A stretch of 6,614 nt of DNA, taken from Deltaproteobacteria bacterium UBA7527. GTDB lineage: Bacteria > Desulfobacterota > Syntrophorhabdia > Syntrophorhabdales > Syntrophorhabdaceae. The stretch's first letter is position 1. Every line of letters begins with the position of its first letter. The stretch spans positions 26,430-33,043 of the forward strand of contig DLMV01000044.1 of assembly GCA_002478225.1 (NCBI GenBank), read 5' to 3'. A program made the translations under genes and the position numbers. Shown piece after piece: positions 1 through 5,799 of this stretch. The notes under the pieces are model-generated. The model saw only the letters and a program-made list of their open reading frames with translations. It did not search any database and was not told the DNA's origin.

Positions 1-760
1 GAAGATAGAGATCGATAAGGTCGGCGTAAAGAATGTCAAGTACCCTATTGTCGTGATGGACAAAGCAAACGGTTTTCAGCATACCATAGCAACCATAGAT
101 ATGTATGTCAATCTCCCGCATAATTATAAAGGCACCCACATGAGCAGATTTGTCGAGATCCTCCATGATAATAAGAACATGATCAACATGAGGAACTTCC
201 CCGGCATATTGAAGGAGATGAAAGATAGGCTCAACGCCGAATCTGCCCATATGGTTGTAAGGTTTCCCTATTTTATGAAAAAAGAGGCGCCAATCTCGAA
301 AACACAGAGCTTTCTTGAATACCACTGCGGTTTTTCAGGCTTCATGGACAACCAGAATAAGATGAAAAAGTTTATTGTATCAGTATCTGTGCCGATCAAC
401 ACGCTTTGTCCCTGCTCAAAGGAGATCAGCGAGTACGGAGCGCATAACCAGCGAGGGGTGGCAAAGCTGGATGTAAGCTTCAAGAAATTTTTTTGGATCG
501 AAGACATGATCAATATCATAGAAAGCTCCGCGAGCACTGATGTATACTCTATTCTCAAGAGAGAGGATGAAAAGTATATTACTGAAAAGGCATTTGAAAA
601 TCCAAAGTTTGTTGAGGACGTGGTAAGAGACATTGCAGAGATGTTATCAAAGGATGCGAACATCACGTGGTTTGCTATAGAGGCCGAAAATTTCGAGAGC
701 ATCCACAACCATAGCGCATATGCGTATCTTGAAAGAAAAAATGAGGGAGGGAATGTATGA
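1..760 (+). CDS. folE2: GTP cyclohydrolase I type IB (FolE2), 5' truncated by window edge
   Basis: FolE2 converts GTP to 7,8-dihydroneopterin triphosphate in the cytosol, the first step toward tetrahydrofolate and also toward queuosine precursors. The frame is open from base 2, where the residues read KIEIDKVGVKNVKYPIVV, the usual FolE2 N-terminal strand. The true start therefore lies outside the window, and by comparison with known FolE2 proteins about 15-20 residues are missing. Numbering from the GTG at 53, GTHMSRF is at 27-33, the catalytic/metal segment LCPCSKEISEYGAHNQRG is at 118-135 (Cys119 and His131 correspond to the family's active-site Cys and His), EKYITEKAFENPKFVED follows near 173-189, and ENFESIHNHSAYAYL sits near the C-terminus. 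All the family signatures are present, so the enzyme looks functional. The GTG at 53 is internal and not a start. The stop overlaps the next ATG as ATGA, which suggests translational coupling. Confidence 0.96.
   Translation, partial: KIEIDKVGVKNVKYPIVVMDKANGFQHTIATIDMYVNLPHNYKGTHMSRFVEILHDNKNMINMRNFPGILKEMKDRLNAESAHMVVRFPYFMKKEAPISKTQSFLEYHCGFSGFMDNQNKMKKFIVSVSVPINTLCPCSKEISEYGAHNQRGVAKLDVSFKKFFWIEDMINIIESSASTDVYSILKREDEKYITEKAFENPKFVEDVVRDIAEMLSKDANITWFAIEAENFESIHNHSAYAYLERKNEGGNV
745..751 (+). promoter_or_regulatory. Ribosome binding site for the lipoprotein gene
   Basis: GGGAGGG lies 5 bases before the ATG at 757, inside the last codons of folE2. It supports 757 as the start and an ATGA stop/start overlap with folE2. 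Confidence 0.75.
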
Positions 761-1218
761 AGAAGATTTTTATTCTGTCGTTTGTCATGTTGCTGGTATT
801 CTCAGGATGCACGTTATTTCAGAAAGGGACCACAGGTTCTGAGGGAACCGCCCAGCCCAGGCAGGAAGTGGTCAATCAAGCCTTCTACGGCTTCCCCGAT
901 ATCCCGGTTCCGAAGGAATTGACCTATGTGCCCGAGAAAAGCTTCGTTTACGAAAACCCCGCTCTGAGGGCAGGGGTAATGTTCCTTAACGGCAACGTTG
1001 AGATGCAGTCCCTTGAAAACTATTTTAAGATCAATATGGCAAAGAACGGATGGAAGTACGTCAATAGCTTCCGGTATAAAGATGTGGTGCTGAATTATCA
1101 GAAAGAGGACAGGACCTGCAACATCAAGATGTCGCGCGGCGCTTTTCAGACCGAGGTTGAGATCTGGGTGGGACCTGCAGAAAAAACCACGCCTCCGAAA
1201 GGAAATGGACCCAAATAA
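757..1218 (+). CDS. Small predicted lipoprotein of unknown function
   Basis: The product has 153 residues. The N-terminus is MKK, then a hydrophobic stretch (residues 4-15), then FSGC with Cys18 as the probable lipidation site. This is a signal peptidase II type signal, although the -3 residue is Phe rather than the usual Leu. Residues 19-45 are a low-complexity linker rich in Gly, Thr, Gln and Glu. The rest looks like one small folded domain: it opens with FPDIPVPKEL, has a LENYFKINMAKNGWKYV segment (helix followed by a Gly-Trp turn), and then alternating strand-like segments ending in EVEIWVGP. A Pro/Lys-rich tail follows. I do not recognise a named family, although similar small lipoproteins with a 'P.P..L' opening and a 'NGW' turn seem typical of deltaproteobacteria. 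It probably sits on the periplasmic side of a membrane. It overlaps folE2 by 4 bp and the next gene by 14 bp. Confidence 0.85.
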   Translation: MKKIFILSFVMLLVFSGCTLFQKGTTGSEGTAQPRQEVVNQAFYGFPDIPVPKELTYVPEKSFVYENPALRAGVMFLNGNVEMQSLENYFKINMAKNGWKYVNSFRYKDVVLNYQKEDRTCNIKMSRGAFQTEVEIWVGPAEKTTPPKGNGPK

Positions 1219-1456
1219 ATGGGTCAAGGTTCACGTTGTCGAGAGCATCTTTGAGATGGATATGATCAGGGATGCTCTCGAAAAAGAAGGCATTCAGCCT
1301 ATCATCAAAGAACATAAAGATACTGCATACGACGGTCTTTTTGTGCTTCAGAAAGGTTATGCGTCGCTTTCCGTGATGGAGCCTGATAAAGACAGGGCTC
1401 TGACAATCATTAAACGGATCAAATCTCTGCCATATGTTGCTCATTCAAAGGATTGA
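1205..1456 (+). CDS. DUF2007-like small protein
   Basis: This 83-residue soluble protein resembles the DUF2007 (putative signal-transducing) family: an opening strand WVKVHVV (residues 6-12), an amphipathic helix SIFEMDMIRDALEKEGI (14-30) that matches the family's 'ea..l...L...GI' pattern, a strand around GYASLSV (51-57), and a closing helix DKDRALTIIKRIK (61-73). This is a small ferredoxin-like beta-alpha-beta layout. The molecular function of the family is not established. I chose the ATG at 1205. A TTG at 1157 in the same frame would add 16 residues that do not fit the family. The AAAGGA at 1198-1203 is very close to the ATG, so translation probably depends on coupling from the lipoprotein gene, which it overlaps by 14 bp. 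Its end overlaps yqeC by 23 bp. Confidence 0.82.
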   Translation: MDPNKWVKVHVVESIFEMDMIRDALEKEGIQPIIKEHKDTAYDGLFVLQKGYASLSVMEPDKDRALTIIKRIKSLPYVAHSKD

Positions 1457-2180
1457 CCCTCTCGGCGATATTCTCGGCAAAAGGTATCTGACATTTGTCG
1501 GCGCCGGCGGTAAAACGACCTTTATCGAATACCTTGCGGACAGGGCAGCCCAACACGGCAAAAGGGTCGCGATCACAACAACAACGAAGATCTACGCAAG
1601 AGAGCCTTATATCCTTACGGAAAAAGATGGTCTTCATGACAGACAGGACATCCCGTCACTCCTTTGGATAGGCAGATCAATTGAGAACGGGAAGCTTACA
1701 GGGGTTACTTTTGAGGAGATCGACAGGTTGGGCGAGCTCTTTGATCTTGTCCTTATAGAGGCCGATGGATCGAAAAGGATGCCGCTCAAATACCCTGCTG
1801 AATATGAACCGGTAATACCGCCCTGTTCAGAAAGAATATTCGTTGTCGCGGGACTTGATAGTCTCTTCGGCGCAGTAAGGGAAAAGGTCTTCAGATGGGA
1901 GCTCTTTTGTGACAGAACAGGGATAGAAACTGACAAGATCGTCTGCCAGGAAGTGTTCTTACGTTTTTTCTCCCGGGATATTCTGCTAAAGGACGTCGAT
2001 GAAGGGAAGTGCACCATCGTCTTGAACAAGTTCGACATGCTGGCATCGAGAGGTGATGCGATAGCGCTTGCCAGGGAACTGCTGGACAGGATGCCGAAAG
2101 TAAAGGTCATTGCCGCCAGCATACCCTTCGGGGCATTCTACAAAACGCAAAAACTTAGTGTTTCTAATAATTTAACATGA
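1434..2180 (+). CDS. yqeC: YqeC-family putative selenium-dependent hydroxylase accessory protein
   Basis: The product has 248 residues, close to the usual family length. It shows a P-loop-like VGAGGKTT at 22-29, the TTTTKI motif at 48-53, the family hallmark EADGSKRMPLK at 109-119, PVIPPCSE near 127-133, and NKFD at 198-201, which resembles the guanine-specificity NKxD box of GTPases. These identify the YqeC family (TIGR03172). By gene association, this family is linked to selenium-dependent molybdenum hydroxylases such as xanthine dehydrogenase-like enzymes, and its biochemical activity is unproven. None of those partner genes is in this window. The start at 1434 lies 23 bp inside the previous gene with no clear ribosome binding site, so coupled translation is likely. 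The last residues (YKTQKLSVSNNLT) look unlike a folded C-terminus, and the stop codon falls within a 7-bp repeat array. Confidence 0.9.
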   Translation: MLLIQRIDPLGDILGKRYLTFVGAGGKTTFIEYLADRAAQHGKRVAITTTTKIYAREPYILTEKDGLHDRQDIPSLLWIGRSIENGKLTGVTFEEIDRLGELFDLVLIEADGSKRMPLKYPAEYEPVIPPCSERIFVVAGLDSLFGAVREKVFRWELFCDRTGIETDKIVCQEVFLRFFSRDILLKDVDEGKCTIVLNKFDMLASRGDAIALARELLDRMPKVKVIAASIPFGAFYKTQKLSVSNNLT

Positions 2181-2206
2181 GCTCTGGGCTGTGAACCATG
2201 AGCTGT
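2176..2206. repeat. Degenerate 7-bp tandem repeats in the yqeC/TPR spacer
   Basis: CATGAGC occurs at 2176-2182 and again exactly 21 bp later at 2197-2203. Between them lie TCTGGGC (2183-2189) and TGTGAAC (2190-2196), and TGT follows. All units keep a (C/T)NTG(A/G)(A/G)C pattern in strict 7-base phase. The yqeC TGA at 2178-2180 is part of the first unit. This is a short degenerate heptad array of unknown function, and not a CRISPR. Confidence 0.6.
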
Positions 2207-2258
2207 ATTCATACGATTTAGCTTGATTTTTACCGAGATATTCTTTTAACTATCCCCT

Positions 2259-2471
2259 ATGGATCACCCGAACATCGCGTCCCCAACCCTTGCAGACATA
2301 TACCTGCAGCAGGGATACATTGAGACAGCCATAGGCATTTATGGAGAACTCGTCAGGAAAGAACCTTCCAATGACGTATACAGGAAAAGGCTTGCGGCTC
2401 TGAAGAAGGAATTGAAAACAAAAGGCAAAACCACCGGATTTAAAAAAATTCTGAAAAAGAAGATCTGGTAA
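2259..2471 (+). CDS. Small single-TPR protein
   Basis: This 70-residue protein contains one tetratricopeptide-like repeat: SPTLADIYLQQGYIETAIGIYGELV followed by RKEPSNDVYRKRLAAL, roughly residues 8-47. It has the typical TPR pattern of A..Y...G....A...Y..L....P. Residues 49-69 are strongly basic (many Lys, ending in KILKKKIW). Short TPR proteins of this style are common in deltaproteobacteria and usually serve in protein-protein contact, but no partner is visible here. An in-frame TAA at 2247-2249 lies just before the ATG at 2259, so the N-terminus cannot extend far. The region ahead of the ATG (ACTATCCCCT) has no recognisable Shine-Dalgarno sequence, so start and expression level are uncertain. 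It ends 4 bp before pepP, so the two are probably co-transcribed. Confidence 0.8.
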   Translation: MDHPNIASPTLADIYLQQGYIETAIGIYGELVRKEPSNDVYRKRLAALKKELKTKGKTTGFKKILKKKIW

Positions 2472-2475
2472 GAAC

Positions 2476-3564
2476 ATGAGAGAGAACAGGATTGCAATGG
2501 TCCTCAATATCATTGAGGACATGGACCTGGATGCCTGCGTTTTAAGAGGCATGGAAAACATCTTCTATCTGACCGGGTTCAGGGGCTCTGAGGGAACGCT
2601 CTTCATTACCCGCAAGGGGGGTCTGTTCCTCCTGACAGACTTCAGGTACATAACATACGCACGGGAGGCAACAAGAGATGTACAGATCGTGGAGATGAAA
2701 CTGTTAAAACAAAGCCTCTCGGAACTATGCGGGGAGCATGGGATAAAAAAGATGGGTTTTGACAGTTTCCATACGACCTTTTATACATACCAGACATGGA
2801 AAGATACCCTCCAGAACATCCTCTTCGTTCCTCTGGGCAACAGGATCGAAGAGATAAGAAAGTGCAAGGATCCCGAAGAGATCGAATCTATCATGAAGGC
2901 AGTCCGGATCGCTACCGGGGCCTTCTCAGAGGTCTTTGAAAAGCTTGGTCAGGGAAAGACGGAAAAAGAGGTTGCAAACGATCTTGACTTTACAATGAGA
3001 AAGCTCGGGGCCGATTGCCCTTCCTTTAATACGATCGTTGCTTCAGGGCCAAGGGCGGCATTCCCTCACGCTGAACCAACAGATAAGCCGATCTTGAAGG
3101 GCGAGACGGTCATTATCGATTTTGGCGCCCAGGTGAACGGATACTGCAGCGATGAAACGTGCACAATATCGCTGGGCAAGACAAATGGCAAGATGGAGGA
3201 GGTATTCTCTGTTGTGAACAACGCGAGGATCTTCGCACTTGCAAATATCAAAGTGGGCCTTTCAATCAAAGCGTTTGACGGCATGGTCCGGGGATTTATC
3301 AAAGATGCCGGCTACGGTGATTTCTTCAGACATGGGGTCGGGCACGGGATCGGCATAGCCGTACATGAAGCGCCGGTGATCAACAGCAGCGCCGAAGGGA
3401 CATTCGAGGAGAACATGGTGGTGACCATCGAGCCGGGCATCTATATACCCGAACTCGGCGGCGTCAGGCTGGAGGATATGGTGCTTTTAACAGCGGATGG
3501 GCCGCAGGCAATCACAAAGATCAGAAAAGACGAGCTTGCGATCCAACAGCTTGTTGATGAATGA
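2476..3564 (+). CDS. pepP: Xaa-Pro aminopeptidase / prolidase-like, M24B family
   Basis: This 362-residue cytosolic metallopeptidase probably removes N-terminal residues before proline from peptides. Residues 1-125 form the creatinase-type N-terminal domain (GMENIFYLTGFRGSEGTLFI). Residues 130-355 form the pita-bread catalytic domain. The five metal ligands expected for M24 enzymes are visible: Asp215 (IIDFGA), Asp226 (GYCSDET), His290 (HGVGHGIG), Glu319 (TIEPGIY) and Glu333 (GVRLEDM). Substrate-pocket histidines in PHAEPTDK (His198) and AVHE (His297) are also present. The usual 'SDxTRT' reads SDETCT here, with Cys for Arg at 229. Whether it is an aminopeptidase P or a dipeptidase (PepQ-like) cannot be settled from the sequence. 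The start ATG at 2476 gives the normal family length. It lies 52 bp before efp; pairing of an M24B enzyme with efp is a recurrent order in several bacterial groups. Confidence 0.93.
   Translation: MRENRIAMVLNIIEDMDLDACVLRGMENIFYLTGFRGSEGTLFITRKGGLFLLTDFRYITYAREATRDVQIVEMKLLKQSLSELCGEHGIKKMGFDSFHTTFYTYQTWKDTLQNILFVPLGNRIEEIRKCKDPEEIESIMKAVRIATGAFSEVFEKLGQGKTEKEVANDLDFTMRKLGADCPSFNTIVASGPRAAFPHAEPTDKPILKGETVIIDFGAQVNGYCSDETCTISLGKTNGKMEEVFSVVNNARIFALANIKVGLSIKAFDGMVRGFIKDAGYGDFFRHGVGHGIGIAVHEAPVINSSAEGTFEENMVVTIEPGIYIPELGGVRLEDMVLLTADGPQAITKIRKDELAIQQLVDE
2500..2520. repeat. Perfect 9-bp inverted repeat with 3-base loop inside pepP
   Basis: GTCCTCAAT (2500-2508) and ATTGAGGAC (2512-2520) are exact reverse complements separated by ATC. 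The 21 bp fill codons 9-15 of pepP (V L N I I E D) in frame. It could form an mRNA hairpin 24 bases after the start, or be chance. Confidence 0.5.
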
Positions 3565-3604
3565 TGGTTCCTGGGTTATCGTATATGAATATTTGTGATG
3601 CAAG

Positions 3605-3611
3605 AAGGAGG
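3605..3611 (+). promoter_or_regulatory. Strong Shine-Dalgarno site deciding the efp start
   Basis: AAGGAGG is complementary to the 16S rRNA tail. It lies 5 bases before the ATG at 3617 but only 2 bases before the ATG at 3614. The second ATG is therefore the better start. Confidence 0.8.
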
Positions 3612-3616
3612 GAATG

Positions 3617-4183
3617 ATGGTTGTTTCAACATCGGAGTTCAGGAAAGGGCTGAGGATCCTCCAGGACGATGAGCCCTTTGTGATCGTTGATTTTCAGCAT
3701 GTAAAACCGGGCAAGGGCGGAGCCTTTGTGAGAACGCGTCTGAAAAGTCTCGTCAGTGGAAACGTCCTTGACAGGACATTCCGGTCAGGCGACAAGGCAG
3801 AGGTCCCCGAGATGGACGAGAAACAGATGCAATTTCTCTACAAGGAAGGGGATAACTATTATTTCATGGATGAGAATACATACGAGCAGCTCTTTGTCAA
3901 CGAAAAGAGCCTCGGCGATACAAAAAATTATCTTAAAGACGGCCTGGTGCTAACGATACTCTTCTATAAGGGGAAGGCCTTAGGGGTTGAGATCCAGAAT
4001 TTTGTTGTCCTCACAGTTGCCGAGACGGAACCGGGCATCAAGGGCGATACGGCGCAGAATGCCACAAAACCGGCGCTACTGGAAACAGGCTACACGATCC
4101 AGGTCCCTCTTTTTGTAGAAGAGGGTGATTCGGTCAGAATTGACACGAGGACCGGTCAGTACATTGAAAGGGTTTTAAAATAA
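3617..4183 (+). CDS. efp: Translation elongation factor P
   Basis: EF-P binds the ribosome between the P and E sites and relieves stalling at consecutive prolines. The 188-residue length is normal. Residues 1-62 are the KOW-like N-terminal domain with the tip loop HVKPGKGGAFVRT (28-40). Lys33 is the position that carries the activating modification in many bacteria. Residues about 65-128 and 130-188 are the two OB-like domains. The C-terminal EF-P signature is at 151-170 (KPALLETGYTIQVPLFVEEG). The Lys-type loop would suit EpmA/EpmB-style or aminopentanol-type modification, but no modification gene is in this window. I chose the second of two adjacent ATGs because of Shine-Dalgarno spacing. 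The stop is followed by tmk after 7 bp, so the gene likely heads an efp-tmk-holB-ricT transcript. Confidence 0.97.
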   Translation: MVVSTSEFRKGLRILQDDEPFVIVDFQHVKPGKGGAFVRTRLKSLVSGNVLDRTFRSGDKAEVPEMDEKQMQFLYKEGDNYYFMDENTYEQLFVNEKSLGDTKNYLKDGLVLTILFYKGKALGVEIQNFVVLTVAETEPGIKGDTAQNATKPALLETGYTIQVPLFVEEGDSVRIDTRTGQYIERVLK

Positions 4184-4190
4184 GGGAACC

Positions 4191-4814
4191 ATGCTGATCA
4201 CCTTTGAAGGCATAGAGGGAAGCGGGAAAACAACCCAGATCGAGCTTCTTTATAATCACTTGAAAGAAAAGGGGTATGAGGTCATAAAGACCCGCGAGCC
4301 GGGAGGCACCACCTTCGGGGAAGCCCTGAGAAGGATCTTTCTTCATGAAAACCTCAACATCCTGCCTCTCTCTGAATTGCTGGTATTCATGGCTATGAGG
4401 GCGCAACACGTGGAGGAGCTTATAATGCCGGCATTAAAAGACGGCAAGGTTGTCCTCTGCGACAGGTTCGTGGACGCAAGCTACGCGTACCAGGGTTACG
4501 GCAGAGGTATAGACCTGGGGATCATTGAAACACTCAACAGGCTTGTTACAAAAGGGATCAGGCCAAACCTGACCATCCTGCTCGACTGCACCGTCAACAA
4601 GGGGTTGAAAAGAAAAGCCGCATTTAATAATGTAATGGACAGGTTCGAGAAAGAAGACATCGCCTTCCATCAAAGGATAAAAGATGCCTACCTGACACTT
4701 TCAAAAGAAGAGCCGAAGCGATTTCTTGTCATTGACGGCAGGAAAAGCATTGAAAATATAGAGATCATTATCAGAAAAAATGTGGAGAACCTTCTGAAGA
4801 ACTATGGGATTTGA
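4191..4814 (+). CDS. tmk: Thymidylate (dTMP) kinase
   Basis: The enzyme phosphorylates dTMP to dTDP with ATP in the cytosol, an essential step in dTTP supply. The 207 residues match the family. The P-loop is FEGIEGSGKTT (5-15), with Lys13 at the phosphate site. TREPGGT (34-40) is the dTMP-contact segment, DRFVDASYAYQG (91-102) carries the DR(Y/F/H) motif and the nucleotide-binding stretch, and the lid region is around LKRKAAFNNVMDRFEKED (139-156). The lid has basic residues (Lys140, Arg141, Lys142) and the P-loop has no Arg, a pattern like the E. coli-type (type II) enzyme. AAGGGA at 4182-4187 is a plausible ribosome binding site overlapping the efp stop. The last 11 bp overlap holB, consistent with the common tmk-holB pairing. 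Confidence 0.97.
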   Translation: MLITFEGIEGSGKTTQIELLYNHLKEKGYEVIKTREPGGTTFGEALRRIFLHENLNILPLSELLVFMAMRAQHVEELIMPALKDGKVVLCDRFVDASYAYQGYGRGIDLGIIETLNRLVTKGIRPNLTILLDCTVNKGLKRKAAFNNVMDRFEKEDIAFHQRIKDAYLTLSKEEPKRFLVIDGRKSIENIEIIIRKNVENLLKNYGI

Positions 4815-5799
4815 AGAGATCATCGGTCATGAAAAACAGAAAAATCTTCTCCTGTCTTTTTTGAAGCATGAAAGGATGCCCCACGCGTTTTTGTTCAGCG
4901 GTCAGGGTGGCATCGGGAAGAAAAAAACAGCCCTCGAGTTCGTAAAACATATCCTCTGCGAACATGGAAGGGGCTGCGGGGCCTGCAAAGCCTGCATTAG
5001 AATTCAAAGAGGGACCCATCCGGATCTTATAACCCTGTCGAGGCAGGGGAGCGAGACGTCCATCGGCATCGATCTCATCAGGGGAAATGAGGAAAAAAAG
5101 ATCCGCGGCATCAATCAGGAAGTTTATGAATATCCCTATGAGGGCAAGAAGCGGGCGGTCATCATCGACGAAGCGGACAGCCTCACCCGCGAGGCAGCAA
5201 ACGCCCTGCTGAAAACGCTCGAAGAGCCTCCGCCCTTCAATATCTTTTTTCTTATAACCGCCTCTGAAGAGGAGATACCTCACACAATACGGTCCCGCTG
5301 CTCAAGGGTCTTCTTTACCGCCCTCCGGCAGGACCAGTTGAAGCGCTATTTTACAGACGTTCTCAGGCTCGATAAGCTTCAGGCCGAGACCCTTTCCTTA
5401 ATCTCGTATGGCAGTATCGGTGCAGGCATCTTCTGGCTGGAAAATAATAATCTTCAGATAAGAAGCGGGCTGGCCGAGATGATCACCGGGAAACGCAAAA
5501 ATTTCCTCAACGCAACGCTTCTGGCTGAAAGGATCACCAAGACCAGCGACGGGGTTACGGTATACCTGTCATTTCTCCTCTCTCTTTTCAGGGACATCTT
5601 CGTGCTTAACGTCTCACAGGATTCTTCGATGGTAATTAACCGGGATATAAAAAATATTCTTGAGCTCGAAAAGGTCAACCTCCGGTGGATCGATGAGTCG
5701 ACCAAAAGAATTCAGGAAACGATCCGCATTATGCGTTATAATGTGAACAAGTGGCTTATCTTTGAAGACTTACTTCATCATATCATGAGGCATGCATGA
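4804..5799 (+). CDS. holB: DNA polymerase III delta' subunit
   Basis: Delta' is part of the clamp loader that places the beta sliding clamp on primed DNA. The 331-residue protein opens with FEEIIGHEKQKNLLLSFL, then shows HAFLFSGQGGIGKKKTA (27-43). This is an intact Walker A (Gly33 to Lys39), unlike the altered P-loop of E. coli delta'. The four zinc-binding cysteines typical of clamp-loader AAA+ subunits are Cys52, Cys58, Cys61 and Cys64. Walker B DEAD is at 122-125, followed by LTREAANALLKTLEEPP, and the SRC sensor motif is at 164-166 (RSRCSRVFF). The C-terminal third (about 205-331) is a divergent helical collar region. It overlaps tmk by 11 bp and ricT by 4 bp (ATGA). A DnaX/tau-gamma identity is less likely because of the short length, the divergent C-terminus and the tmk neighbour. 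Confidence 0.93.
   Translation: MGFEEIIGHEKQKNLLLSFLKHERMPHAFLFSGQGGIGKKKTALEFVKHILCEHGRGCGACKACIRIQRGTHPDLITLSRQGSETSIGIDLIRGNEEKKIRGINQEVYEYPYEGKKRAVIIDEADSLTREAANALLKTLEEPPPFNIFFLITASEEEIPHTIRSRCSRVFFTALRQDQLKRYFTDVLRLDKLQAETLSLISYGSIGAGIFWLENNNLQIRSGLAEMITGKRKNFLNATLLAERITKTSDGVTVYLSFLLSLFRDIFVLNVSQDSSMVINRDIKNILELEKVNLRWIDESTKRIQETIRIMRYNVNKWLIFEDLLHHIMRHA
5786..5790 (+). promoter_or_regulatory. Ribosome binding site for ricT
   Basis: TGAGG ends 5 bases before the ATG at 5796, within the last holB codons. It is short but well placed, and it supports the ATGA overlap start. Confidence 0.5.

Noticed and set aside
715..724. 10-bp palindrome CGCATATGCG near the end of folE2
   Set aside because: It lies in codons for the highly conserved HSAYAYL segment, and a palindrome of this length is expected by chance.
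1157..1204. TTG-initiated extension of the DUF2007 protein
   Set aside because: The extra residues come from the conserved end of the lipoprotein gene in another frame and do not match the family start; the ATG at 1205 fits better.
814..1227. Antisense open frame of 137 codons opposite the lipoprotein gene
   Set aside because: It has no recognisable motif and lies wholly opposite a convincing signal-peptide gene with a ribosome binding site. It is a shadow frame.
2223..2251. Possible sigma-70 promoter before the TPR gene (TTGATT, then TTAACT after 17 bases)
   Set aside because: Only 4 of 6 and 3 of 6 consensus matches in A/T-rich spacer DNA, which is too weak to call. A promoter in this gap is plausible on layout grounds only.
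3565..3604. Terminator or promoter in the pepP-efp gap
   Set aside because: No stem followed by a T-run and no good -35/-10 pair could be found; the gap is short and read-through is likely.
3614..3616. First of two adjacent ATGs as the efp start
   Set aside because: It is only 2 bases from the AAGGAGG site; the ATG at 3617 has normal spacing. The difference is one residue.
4771..5283. Antisense open frame of 170 codons opposite holB
   Set aside because: It lies opposite the conserved Walker A, zinc and Walker B motifs of holB, and its translation resembles no family.
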